This document shows, in pieces, positions 1 through 5,824 of a stretch of 7,687 nt of DNA. The position numbers were made by a program, and so were the translations under genes. Each line of letters opens with the position of its first letter. Positions within the stretch are counted from its first letter, which is position 1. The DNA comes from Phycisphaerales bacterium (GTDB lineage Bacteria > Planctomycetota > Phycisphaerae > Phycisphaerales > SM1A02): NCBI GenBank assembly GCA_020427625.1, contig JAGQOI010000483.1:1-7687 (forward strand). The letters are read 5' to 3'. Under the pieces are notes generated by a model. That model searched no databases. It was not told the origin of the DNA and saw only the letters and a list, made by a program, of their open reading frames with translations.

Positions 1-1119
1 ACCACCGGGACCGATCGGACGATCAGCTTCGACCTCGTCGCCCGGGCCCGCGTGTTCGGCGGGTTCGACGGCACCGAGGTGGCGCTCGCGCAGCGGGACC
101 CGGTCGCTCACCCGACCATCCTCAGCGGCGAGATCGGGCTGGCCGGCGCGATCGACAACTCGCAGCACGTCGTTCGCGCCGACGAGTCGTTCATCGATCG
201 CGACAGCATCCTCGACGGGTTCATCATCACCGCGGGCAACATGAGCTCGGTCGCCGGGACCGGCGGCGGCGTGTTCATCACGAACGGCGCCAAGCCGACC
301 ATCGCCAACTGCCGCATCGTCGGCAACAACGCGTTCGCGGCCGGCGGCGGCGTGCGCGTCGAAGGCAACGCGTCGCCGCTCATCATGAACTGCGCCATCC
401 TCGGCAACACGGCCCGCAATGCCGCGGGACTCGACGTCGTCAACGCCGCCGCGACCGTCATCAACCCGCTCATCGCGCACAACGCGAGCAGTCTCGTGAG
501 TCCGGGCGGCGTGCGCTGGACGAACGCGACCGGCACGCTCGCCAACGGCGTGATCGTCGGCAACACGTCCAACGGTCTCGTCGGCCAGGCGGCCCAGATC
601 ACCGTTGCGTCGTCGACCCTGAACATCACGCACAACGACATCGAAGACCTCGACGGCAGCATCGGCGACGCGACGAACTTCGATGAGGACCCGGCCTTCC
701 TCAACCTGCCCGGCACGGACGGCGTCGTGGGCACGGTCGACGACGATCTCCGCCTGACCGACTGCTCGCCGCTCATCGAGAAGGGATCGATCGTCGCCCT
801 GCCCCTCGACCTCGCGGATCTCGACGAGGACTTCGACACGACCGAGCGCTACTCGATCGACATCACGAACGGCGCCCGCATCATCAACGACCCGTCGCAT
901 GCGGGGGTGAGCGTGGACGTCGGACCGCTGGAGCATCCCGGGAGCCCGCTCCCCGATCCGGATCTGAACGACGACGGCATCGTCGGACCGCCCGACCTGG
1001 CGATCCTGCTCAGCGCCTGGGACACCGACGGCTGTCACCCGGCCGACCTGAACGGCGACGGCACGGTCGGCCCCGCAGACCTCGCGCTCCTGCTCGCCGC
1101 GTGGACCGTGAACCCCTGA
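1..1119 (+). CDS. Secreted right-handed beta-helix protein with C-terminal dockerin-like repeats (5' end missing)
   Basis: The frame is open from base 1 to the TGA at 1117-1119. This is the last 372 residues of a longer protein, and its start and signal peptide lie to the left. The GTG at 52 is probably internal, because the residues before it (ISFDLVARARVFGGFDGTE) continue the same domain. The body shows repeated GGGV, NC.I.GN and LDGF.I..GN motifs. These fit parallel beta-helix and polymorphic-outer-membrane-type repeats, in which each turn is one rung of a solenoid. The last 50 or so residues hold two 20-residue copies of a calcium-loop motif, D.N.DG.VG..DLA.LL.AW. In Planctomycetota such tails are common on exported proteins, so a surface or periplasmic location is inferred. 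The ligand or substrate is unknown and no catalytic motif was seen. Confidence is high for the fold class and low for the function. Confidence 0.85.
   Translation, partial: TTGTDRTISFDLVARARVFGGFDGTEVALAQRDPVAHPTILSGEIGLAGAIDNSQHVVRADESFIDRDSILDGFIITAGNMSSVAGTGGGVFITNGAKPTIANCRIVGNNAFAAGGGVRVEGNASPLIMNCAILGNTARNAAGLDVVNAAATVINPLIAHNASSLVSPGGVRWTNATGTLANGVIVGNTSNGLVGQAAQITVASSTLNITHNDIEDLDGSIGDATNFDEDPAFLNLPGTDGVVGTVDDDLRLTDCSPLIEKGSIVALPLDLADLDEDFDTTERYSIDITNGARIINDPSHAGVSVDVGPLEHPGSPLPDPDLNDDGIVGPPDLAILLSAWDTDGCHPADLNGDGTVGPADLALLLAAWTVNP
961..1104 (+). repeat. Tandem dockerin-like calcium-loop repeat at the C-terminus of the beta-helix protein
   Basis: Copy one is encoded at 961-1020 and copy two at 1045-1104, with an 8-codon linker between them that contains a Cys. 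The two 20-residue copies are identical at 15 positions. Each begins with a 12-residue loop, D-L-N-x-D-G-x-V-G-P-x-D, with acidic or Asn side chains at positions 1, 3, 5 and 12, as in type I dockerin and EF-hand-like loops. A hydrophobic helix ending in Ala-Trp follows. No cohesin is visible in the window. Confidence 0.8.
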
Positions 1120-1147
1120 TCCCGTCGTTCCATTGGCGCCATCATCA

Positions 1148-1187
1148 CCGAGGCCGGTCCGACGATTCGTCGTCGGGCCGGCCTCGG
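1148..1187 (+). terminator. Strong hairpin after the beta-helix gene
   Basis: Arms 1148-1165 and 1170-1187 form an 18-bp stem around a TTCG loop, starting 28 bases after the stop codon. The single non-Watson-Crick position (T1158 opposite G1177) is a G-U pair in + strand RNA but an A-C mismatch in minus-strand RNA. The structure therefore favours the upstream gene's transcript. No T-tract follows, so it could act as an atypical terminator or as a 3'-end stabiliser. Confidence 0.6.
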
Positions 1188-1188
1188 C

Positions 1189-1217
1189 TTGCCGCGCGGG
1201 CGAGTCGGGCGCACACT
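1189..1217 (+). promoter_or_regulatory. Predicted sppA promoter, leaderless arrangement
   Basis: TTGCCG at 1189-1194 matches 4 of 6 bases of the -35 consensus. A 17-bp spacer leads to CACACT at 1212-1217, a weak -10. The ATG at 1224 comes six bases later, so transcription would begin at or next to the start codon. The -35 starts one base after the preceding hairpin. No Shine-Dalgarno sequence is present. Confidence 0.45.
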
Positions 1218-1223
1218 GCCCGG

Positions 1224-2237
1224 ATGCGCGAACTCCCCCACCGTCGGCTCGGTCCGCTCGCCCTCATCGTCGTCCTGCTCGTCTCGACGGGCTGCACCCA
1301 GTGGCGCGTCGTGCTCGAACCGGTGACGGATCCGGCAACGATCGAGGAGACCATCGTCCTCGAAGATCCCGGCGCGTCCGGCGGCGCGAAGATCGCGCAG
1401 ATCGACGTCAGCGGCATCATCATCGACGCCGAGCGGCCCGGCCTGCTCGTGCGCGGCGAGAACCCGCTCTCCCGATTCACCCAGGCCCTGAAGACGGCCG
1501 AGGAGGACCGACGCGTCGTCGCCGTGCTCGTGCGCATCAACTCGCCCGGCGGCGGCGTCACGCCGTCGACCGTCATGTACCAGGAACTGCTCGACTTCAG
1601 GACGCGCAGCGGGAAGCCGGTCGTGGTGTCGATGGGTGATGTCGCGGCGTCCGGCGGGTACTACGTCGCGTGTGCCGCGGACGAAATCATCGCCCAGCCG
1701 ACCACCATCACCGGCTCCATCGGCGTCATCATGCAGACGGTGAATCTCACCGAGGGCATGCGGAAGATCGGCATCGCGGCGGAGGCGATCACGTCCGGGC
1801 CGAACAAGTCGATGGGCTCGCCGTTCGCGCCGATGCCGGCCGAACATCGCGCGCTGCTGCAGGGGATCGTGACCGAGTTCTACGGATCATTCCGCGGCGT
1901 CGTGACGGCGAGCCGCCCGAACATTCCGGCGACCGTGCTCGACGAGGTCACGGACGGCCGCGTGGTGACGGGTCGTCGCGCGGCGGAGGTCGGGCTGGTC
2001 GACGGGTTGGGCGGGATTCGCGAGGCGTTCGCCGCGGCGAAGCATCGCGCGGGCGTCACGTCGGCGCGTCTCGTGAAGTATCACCGGCGCTCGGAAGCGG
2101 TCGCGAGCGCGTACGCGCACGCGCCGGACGCGGAGCGCGAAGTGAACCTGCTGCGGATCTCGATCGACCCGTCCTCGACGGGCGATCTGCCGACGTTCCT
2201 GTACCTGTGGGATCCGAACGTGTGGTACGCGCGCTGA
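1224..2237 (+). CDS. sppA: Signal peptide peptidase SppA, S49 family, predicted lipoprotein
   Basis: This 337-residue serine protease of the S49 (ClpP-fold) family is expected to degrade cleaved signal peptides and other membrane peptides. An N-terminal hydrophobic segment (residues 9-20) ends in STGC, giving a likely lipid-anchored Cys24. The lipobox is imperfect, with Ser at -3. The body has the RINSPGGG strand at 104-111, the ASGGYY motif with candidate nucleophile Ser143, and GPNKSMGSPF with candidate general base Lys195. The Ser-Lys distance of 52 residues equals that of the single-domain Bacillus subtilis enzyme (S147/K199). The DGRVVTG and GLVDGLGG motifs at 244-264 are also typical. 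ATG 1224 is preferred because it gives the signal sequence and fits the promoter. The longer GTG frame from 1101 overlaps the upstream gene and encodes no family sequence. The last 50 or so residues extend past the family core. The gene converges with the HD gene. Confidence 0.93.
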   Translation: MRELPHRRLGPLALIVVLLVSTGCTQWRVVLEPVTDPATIEETIVLEDPGASGGAKIAQIDVSGIIIDAERPGLLVRGENPLSRFTQALKTAEEDRRVVAVLVRINSPGGGVTPSTVMYQELLDFRTRSGKPVVVSMGDVAASGGYYVACAADEIIAQPTTITGSIGVIMQTVNLTEGMRKIGIAAEAITSGPNKSMGSPFAPMPAEHRALLQGIVTEFYGSFRGVVTASRPNIPATVLDEVTDGRVVTGRRAAEVGLVDGLGGIREAFAAAKHRAGVTSARLVKYHRRSEAVASAYAHAPDAEREVNLLRISIDPSSTGDLPTFLYLWDPNVWYAR

Positions 2238-2251
2238 GCGTGGCTCACGCG
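2230..2251. terminator. Hairpin spanning both stop codons of the convergent sppA and HD genes
   Basis: CGCG at 2230-2233 pairs with 2248-2251, and TGAGC at 2235-2239 pairs with GCTCA at 2243-2247, around a GTG loop. One C at 2234 is bulged. The sppA stop (TGA at 2235-2237) lies in one arm and the HD-gene stop (TCA at 2245-2247) in the other, so the two stop codons pair with each other. Only 7 bp separate the genes, which makes this the only candidate shared terminator. It has no T-tracts. Confidence 0.4.
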
Positions 2252-2790
2252 AGTCCGGCGTCGCGGATCGCGTCGATGCAGGTCTGGATGTGCTCGGTGG
2301 GATCGACGGCGAGTTCGGCGATGCCCTGATCGATCTCCGCGCGGCTCACGGCGGCGGCGAAGGACGCGACCTTCAGCTTCTTCTTCACCGACTTCGGTTC
2401 GAGGTCCGCGATGCCGCTCGGGCGCACCTTGGCGCAGGCGACGATGAAACCGGCGAGTTCGTCGACGGCGAAGAGCGTCTTCGCCATGGGCGTCTCGCGC
2501 CGGGTGCCGGAGTACTCGGCGTGTCCGAGGATGGCGGTGAGGATCTCCTCGTCGACGTCGGTGTGTTCGCGCAGGTGCGTCACGCCGACGAAGGGATGTT
2601 CGGCGGGCGTCGGGTGCTTCTCGTAGTCGAAGTCGTGGAGCAGACCGGCGACGACCCAGCGATCGGCGTCGTTCGGCGCGAGCCGAGCCGCGTAGGCGCC
2701 CATGCACGCGGCGACGGCCTCCATGTGCACGCGCAGCGCGGGGTTCTCGGTCCATTCGTGCATGAGTGATCGGGCGTCGTCGGGCGTCAT
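2245..2790 (-). CDS. HD-domain phosphohydrolase (HDIG-like)
   Basis: This is a 181-residue single-domain protein of the HD superfamily, whose metal-dependent members hydrolyse phosphate esters of nucleotides or related small molecules. The metal ligands are in the expected order: His22 (LRVHMEA), His52-Asp53 (GLLHDFDYE), His90 (LGHAEY) and Asp110 (AVDELAGF). The AVDELAGFIVACAKVRPS and KSVKKKLK blocks match a widespread conserved bacterial subfamily that I recall as 'HD domain protein' with unassigned substrate. No GGDEF, response-regulator or RelA/SpoT-type partner domain is present. An ATG at 2799 adds three residues. I prefer 2790 because family members usually begin MT.EEA and because a TATCAT hexamer lies seven bases upstream of it. 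The sequence is cytoplasmic, with no signal peptide. It lies 45 bp after the zinc-ribbon gene. Confidence 0.88.
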   Translation of the reverse strand: MTPDDARSLMHEWTENPALRVHMEAVAACMGAYAARLAPNDADRWVVAGLLHDFDYEKHPTPAEHPFVGVTHLREHTDVDEEILTAILGHAEYSGTRRETPMAKTLFAVDELAGFIVACAKVRPSGIADLEPKSVKKKLKVASFAAAVSRAEIDQGIAELAVDPTEHIQTCIDAIRDAGLA

Positions 2791-2797
2791 GCGGGCC

Positions 2798-2803
2798 ATG
2801 ATA
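2798..2803 (-). promoter_or_regulatory. -10-like TATCAT before the HD gene
   Basis: On the minus strand TATCAT matches 5 of 6 bases of the -10 consensus and ends seven bases before the ATG at 2790. The alternative ATG at 2799-2797 overlaps this hexamer, so if the promoter is real that ATG lies outside the mRNA. No convincing -35 was found at 16-18 bp. Confidence 0.4.
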
Positions 2804-2815
2804 CGCGAGGGTCGT

Positions 2816-2842
2816 CGCGCGATGCGAGCCGCGCATCACGCG
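2816..2842 (-). terminator. Hairpin embedding the stop codon of the zinc-ribbon gene
   Basis: Read on the minus strand, an 11-base left arm pairs fully with the right arm around a CGGCT loop, with one U-G wobble. On the + strand that position is a C-A mismatch, so the fold favours the minus-strand transcript. The TGA stop (2838-2836) lies inside the stem. It would separate this gene from the HD gene. No T-tract follows. Confidence 0.45.
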
Positions 2843-3414
2843 CCGGAGGCGTTGGTGATCTCGACGCAGCGCGCGTGCACGGCGAGTTCGAGGTGTCGAC
2901 CGCCGAAGAGGCAGATGACGCCGAGCAGCGGCGGGAGGACGACGAGCGTCCAGGGCGGCAGACCGCCGGAGCTCGCGACCATCAGCGCGAGGTACGGCAG
3001 CAGGATGCCGCTGCCGATGAGGAGGAGGACGCCGACGACCCGGAGCACGACCCCGACGTGGAGGCGGATCAGCAGGGTCGCGGTCGTGCGCCCGGGCCTT
3101 CGGGCGTAGGTCTCACGCACGAGGTGACCCCATCCGAGCAGCAGGAGCAGACCGAGCCCGGCGGCGATGAGCCGCCCGAGCATGCCGCTGACGATCGCGA
3201 GGAGGAGCGGGCCGAGGACGACGAGGAGCGCGAGGGCGATGGCCGGGCGTTCGAGACGGGCGAACAGCGGGTCCTTCGCGGCGGGCGCGGGTCGCGTCCA
3301 GACGTCACCGCATTCGGGGCAGCGTCGTTCGTCGCCGGCGAGTCCGCGAAGGGCATAGCCGCAGGTCTCGCAGAGCGGACCCGTCGGCGCATCGGCGATG
3401 GACGACGGCGACAC
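2836..3414 (-). CDS. Small membrane protein with N-terminal zinc ribbon
   Basis: The protein has 192 residues. The cytosolic N-terminus carries Cys15-x2-Cys18 and Cys32-x2-Cys35 within CETCGYALRGL and RCPECG, a four-Cys zinc ribbon. About four hydrophobic segments follow, roughly at 57-79, 82-97, 124-147 and 155-172, and then a short His- and Cys-containing tail. This ribbon plus transmembrane design recurs in Phycisphaerae proteins annotated as hypothetical, and the function is unknown. The GTG at 3414 is the first usable start after an in-frame stop (TAG at 3426-3424). A TAGAAT element six bases before it supports that choice. There is no Shine-Dalgarno sequence. The gene lies 42 bp after the amidotransferase gene, and the hairpin and promoter between them argue against simple co-transcription. 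The ribbon may bind nucleic acid or protein, or may only be structural. Confidence 0.8.
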   Translation of the reverse strand: MSPSSIADAPTGPLCETCGYALRGLAGDERRCPECGDVWTRPAPAAKDPLFARLERPAIALALLVVLGPLLLAIVSGMLGRLIAAGLGLLLLLGWGHLVRETYARRPGRTTATLLIRLHVGVVLRVVGVLLLIGSGILLPYLALMVASSGGLPPWTLVVLPPLLGVICLFGGRHLELAVHARCVEITNASGA

Positions 3415-3420
3415 GCGGTG

Positions 3421-3426
3421 ATTCTA
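3421..3426 (-). promoter_or_regulatory. -10-like TAGAAT before the zinc-ribbon gene
   Basis: TAGAAT on the minus strand matches 5 of 6 bases of the -10 consensus and ends exactly six bases before the GTG start at 3414. This is a leaderless spacing. The expected -35 region (about 3443-3450) has no good match and partly overlaps a small hairpin. Confidence 0.45.
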
Positions 3427-3437
3427 TCGCGACCGCG

Positions 3438-3453
3438 CGGCCGATCGCGGCCA
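3438..3453 (-). terminator. Small GC-rich hairpin after the amidotransferase gene
   Basis: GGCCG and CGGCC pair around a four-base CGAT loop, and an outer U-G pair forms only in minus-strand RNA. It begins three bases after the amidotransferase stop codon. Six base pairs and no T-tract make it a weak candidate. Confidence 0.25.
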
Positions 3454-3456
3454 GAC

Positions 3457-4203
3457 TCAGTGATGCAGGTCCTTGACGAGTCCCTTGTACCGGCGATCGA
3501 CCGGCATGAGGAGCAGGGCGATCGCTTCGAAGAGGCGGTCGCCGAGGCGGGCGAATGTCGGGTAGAGACGTTCGGTGTCCGCGCCGAGACGGGCGATCTC
3601 GAGGCCGGCTTCGGCGACGACCTCGGGCTCGGTCCGCATGATCGTCGCGATCGTCTCGTCGTCGTACTCGGGGTGGTACTGGAAGCCGTAGGCGTTCAAC
3701 CCGTGCGCCCACGCCTGCACGCCGCAACGAGCGGAGCGGGACAGCACGCGCGCCCCGGGGGGCGGCGTCGTGACGGCGTCGCGGTGATACTGGAACTGCG
3801 GCGACGTCCACGGGATGCCCGCGTGCAGCGGATCATCCTTGCCGACGTCGGTAAGGCGCACGTCGTGCCAGCCGAACTCGATGCCGCCGTCGAGCGGCCC
3901 GACCTCGCCGCCGAGGGCGCGGGCGAGCAACTGGCAGCCGAGGCAGATGCCGACGACGGGCAATCCCGCCGCGTGCGCCTCGCGGAGCAGATCCATCTCG
4001 CCGACGAGCCACGCGGGCTCGGTGTCGTTCGCGGAGTGCGGACCGCCGCAGGCGATGACGCCCTGGACGTCATCGAGGTCGTGCGGCACGGTGTCGCCGC
4101 GATGCATGCGCCGGATGTCGAGCCGATGTCCGTAGTCGCGCAGGGTGGCGCCGAGGCGTCGCACGCCGGACAGGTCGCAGTGTTCGAATACGAGGATCGC
4201 CAT
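3457..4203 (-). CDS. Class I glutamine amidotransferase (GATase1) domain protein
   Basis: This 248-residue stand-alone amidotransferase resembles the glutaminase half of GMP synthase. The nucleophile motif GICLGCQLLA places Cys87, and FQYHPE places His177 and Glu179, so the Cys-His-Glu triad is complete. The N-terminal strand AILVFEHCD and the ACGGPHSAND loop are typical of the fold. A helical stretch of about 70 residues follows the triad. Such proteins release ammonia from glutamine for a partner or act as gamma-glutamyl hydrolases. No synthetase partner or amide-accepting enzyme is visible nearby, so the substrate is open. ATG 4203 is chosen over the upstream in-frame TTG at 4239, because it starts at the first strand of the fold and lies seven bases after a -10 element with a well-spaced -35. 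The TTG overlaps that -35. The gene lies 76 bp after the four-helix protein gene. Confidence 0.9.
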   Translation of the reverse strand: MAILVFEHCDLSGVRRLGATLRDYGHRLDIRRMHRGDTVPHDLDDVQGVIACGGPHSANDTEPAWLVGEMDLLREAHAAGLPVVGICLGCQLLARALGGEVGPLDGGIEFGWHDVRLTDVGKDDPLHAGIPWTSPQFQYHRDAVTTPPPGARVLSRSARCGVQAWAHGLNAYGFQYHPEYDDETIATIMRTEPEVVAEAGLEIARLGADTERLYPTFARLGDRLFEAIALLLMPVDRRYKGLVKDLHH

Positions 4204-4210
4204 GTCGCGC

Positions 4211-4239
4211 AGGGTACGCCGGGCGGGGAGATCGGACAA
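4211..4239 (-). promoter_or_regulatory. Predicted amidotransferase promoter, leaderless arrangement
   Basis: On the minus strand TTGTCC (4239-4234, 4 of 6 consensus), a 17-bp spacer, and TACCCT (4216-4211) lie ahead of the ATG at 4203, which follows the -10 by seven bases. The predicted transcription start therefore falls on or next to the ATG. No Shine-Dalgarno sequence is present. Confidence 0.55.
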
Positions 4240-4279
4240 GCCGGGCGGGTCGTTGCCGGCGGCGCCGATTCGTCGGGTC

Positions 4280-4966
4280 TCAGAGGTCGACGGTGGTCTT
4301 GGAACCGAGCCCGAACGCGGCGAACCCGGCCACGGCGAGGAAGATGACGTCGATGAACTCGAAGCTCGCCTTGAAGCCCTCCCACTGGAGGTCGCCCATG
4401 TCGAAGTAGTCGTCGAGGTTGTTGATCACGTCCAGCCGGACCTGCCGCTCCTCGCGTCGTCGCTCGGATCGCTCCTCCGGCGACATCGCCATCCACCAGT
4501 CCGATGCCGCCTGCCAGAGTTCGGTGGGATAGTCCTCGGGCTCGAACGCATCGTCCACGGAGCCGCCGTTCGGCCACTCGAGGACGCGCCCGGCGTCCTC
4601 CCACTGTCCGGCGAGGTCGTCGGCGAGGACGGCGATCATGCCCTGCGGCGTGCGGAGTTCCTGGTCGATCTCCGCGATCCAGTCACCCGACACACTGCCC
4701 GCACCGACGTCATCGAGCACCATGCCGACGACGACGTACTTGGCGACGAGGATGGACAGCACGGCGACGACGACCGCGACGCCGCCGCTCTCGGAGCCCG
4801 CGTCGGTGCCGGCGCCGATGGACGCGAGCAGTCCGACGAGCGCGCCGACGCCGACGGCGAGCCAGCCGATCTCGACGCGAAGTCCGTACGAGATCCCGGC
4901 CCACACGGCCGCGCCGATCGCGCCGCCGATGAGCGCACCGATGAGCGCCTTCATCATTCCGTTCAT
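4280..4966 (-). CDS. Unknown four-helix membrane protein with acidic central domain
   Basis: I do not recognise this 228-residue protein. Three hydrophobic helices at about 5-27, 32-51 and 62-84 are followed by a roughly 110-residue polar, acidic and Trp-rich region (90-200, including DWWMAMSPEERSERRREE). A last helix lies at about 203-222, just before the C-terminus. The first helix carries a glycine zipper, Gly10-x3-Gly14-x3-Gly18, which suggests tight helix packing or oligomerisation. The polar region is Asp/Glu-rich with an Arg/Glu cluster at 165-177 and has no recognisable catalytic motif. ATG 4966 is preferred because a run of six G lies six bases before it, as a ribosome site. A longer GTG start at 4999 would add 11 unstructured residues. 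It has the best promoter in the window. It could be an envelope or stress protein, but this is unproven. Confidence 0.75.
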   Translation of the reverse strand: MNGMMKALIGALIGGAIGAAVWAGISYGLRVEIGWLAVGVGALVGLLASIGAGTDAGSESGGVAVVVAVLSILVAKYVVVGMVLDDVGAGSVSGDWIAEIDQELRTPQGMIAVLADDLAGQWEDAGRVLEWPNGGSVDDAFEPEDYPTELWQAASDWWMAMSPEERSERRREERQVRLDVINNLDDYFDMGDLQWEGFKASFEFIDVIFLAVAGFAAFGLGSKTTVDL

Positions 4967-5010
4967 GTCGAGCCCCCCGGGTGCACCCCCACGGTACACC
5001 CATCGACGCC

Positions 5011-5039
5011 AATCTACGGGACGTCCGGTCGGGTGTCGA
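5011..5039 (-). promoter_or_regulatory. Predicted promoter of the four-helix membrane protein gene
   Basis: TCGACA (5039-5034, 5 of 6 consensus), a 17-bp spacer and TAGATT (5016-5011, 4 of 6) form the best sigma-70-like promoter in the window. The transcript would begin near 5003 and carry a leader of about 37 bases. The leader contains the G-run ribosome site at 4978-4973. Confidence 0.6.
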
Positions 5040-5104
5040 GAGACATTCCGGCGCTTCGGCGCAGATTCTCGGATGGGTGCGGACGGGGCGGACGAACCCT
5101 CGCC

Positions 5105-5746
5105 TCAGGCCGCGGCATCCTCGTCGTGACGAATCAGGATCGTCGCGTCGTGACCGTCGAGATACGTCTGCGTGAACTGCACGCGGCTCGACAGGCCGAG
5201 CGACCAGTCGAGCCAGGCGAGCGTGTCGAACCGGCGCGCCGGCGCGAGCACGCGGGCCGCCCATCGCGCGTGATGACGATCGGAGAGGAAGTTGAAGATC
5301 ACGCCCTGAGCCGCGGCATCGAACGCCGCGCGCACCACACCCTGCGCCGTCGCATCGTCCATCGTGTTCAATGTCCCCGAGAACGTGACCCAGTCGGGCG
5401 CGAGCGCGACGAGACGGGCGGGTTCACGGACGAGGTCGGCGACCTCGAACGTGCTGCGGGCGAGCGCACGGGACCGGGCGGCCTCGACCATGGGCGCCAT
5501 GCCGTCGATGCCGATGAACGACCGGAACGGTACGGCGCGTTCGAGCAGGTGAGCCGCGAAGTCGCCCTGTCCGCAGCCGGCGTCGACGACCGTGCATCCC
5601 TCGAAGCCGGCGAGGTCGATCATCACGTCGAACCGCATCTGCTGCGCCGCGCGGCTGCCCCAGAGGGTCGCCTCGAACGACGCGCCGTAGGTCTGCACGG
5701 CGTCGCGGTAGGGTTCGAGGTAGTCGGCCGGGCGCTCGGTGCTCAT
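5105..5746 (-). CDS. Class I SAM-dependent methyltransferase
   Basis: This 213-residue Rossmann-fold methyltransferase has an SAM-binding motif I at 53-63 (VVDAGCGQGDF). The acidic end of the second strand is at Asp81 (FIGIDGMAPMVEAA), and GTLNTMDD at 124-131 corresponds to the motif IV region. About 50 residues precede motif I. The C-terminal half (FNFLSDRHHARWAARVL and a final beta-strand, TILIRHDED) fits small-molecule class I enzymes. The methyl acceptor cannot be told from sequence. ATG 5746 is preferred although the frame stays open far upstream. The upstream extension is the antisense of the DUF4159 gene and has shadow-like Arg-rich composition. A TATCCT lies six bases before this ATG. 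The 3' neighbour on the same strand starts 138 bp away from its own promoter, so co-transcription is doubtful. The gene is divergent from the DUF4159 gene. Confidence 0.88.
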   Translation of the reverse strand: MSTERPADYLEPYRDAVQTYGASFEATLWGSRAAQQMRFDVMIDLAGFEGCTVVDAGCGQGDFAAHLLERAVPFRSFIGIDGMAPMVEAARSRALARSTFEVADLVREPARLVALAPDWVTFSGTLNTMDDATAQGVVRAAFDAAAQGVIFNFLSDRHHARWAARVLAPARRFDTLAWLDWSLGLSSRVQFTQTYLDGHDATILIRHDEDAAA

Positions 5747-5752
5747 GCGAGC

Positions 5753-5758
5753 AGGATA
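5753..5758 (-). promoter_or_regulatory. -10-like TATCCT before the methyltransferase gene
   Basis: TATCCT on the minus strand (4 of 6 consensus) ends six bases before the ATG at 5746, again a leaderless spacing with no Shine-Dalgarno sequence. No good -35 was found at 16-18 bp. Confidence 0.4.
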
Positions 5759-5824
5759 GGTCGGATTCGCGCGACGCGGAGCGTCGAAGGGTGCGCGACC
5801 GTGCCCGGCGGGCGTCGAAGCCGC

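Noticed and set aside
1101..1223. Upstream extension of sppA to the GTG at 1101
   Set aside because: It would overlap the beta-helix gene and translate through the hairpin into His/Arg-rich sequence. The ATG at 1224 gives a signal peptide and fits the promoter.
4240..4275. Inverted repeats such as GCCGG/CCGGC and CGTCG/CGACG downstream of the four-helix gene
   Set aside because: These are five-base stems with loops of 11-12 bases in GC-rich DNA, expected by chance and not strong enough to call a terminator.
5051..5062. GCGC-TTCG-GCGC hairpin between the methyltransferase and four-helix genes
   Set aside because: The stem is only 4 bp. The stable TTCG loop would be in + strand RNA, while both flanking genes are on the minus strand.
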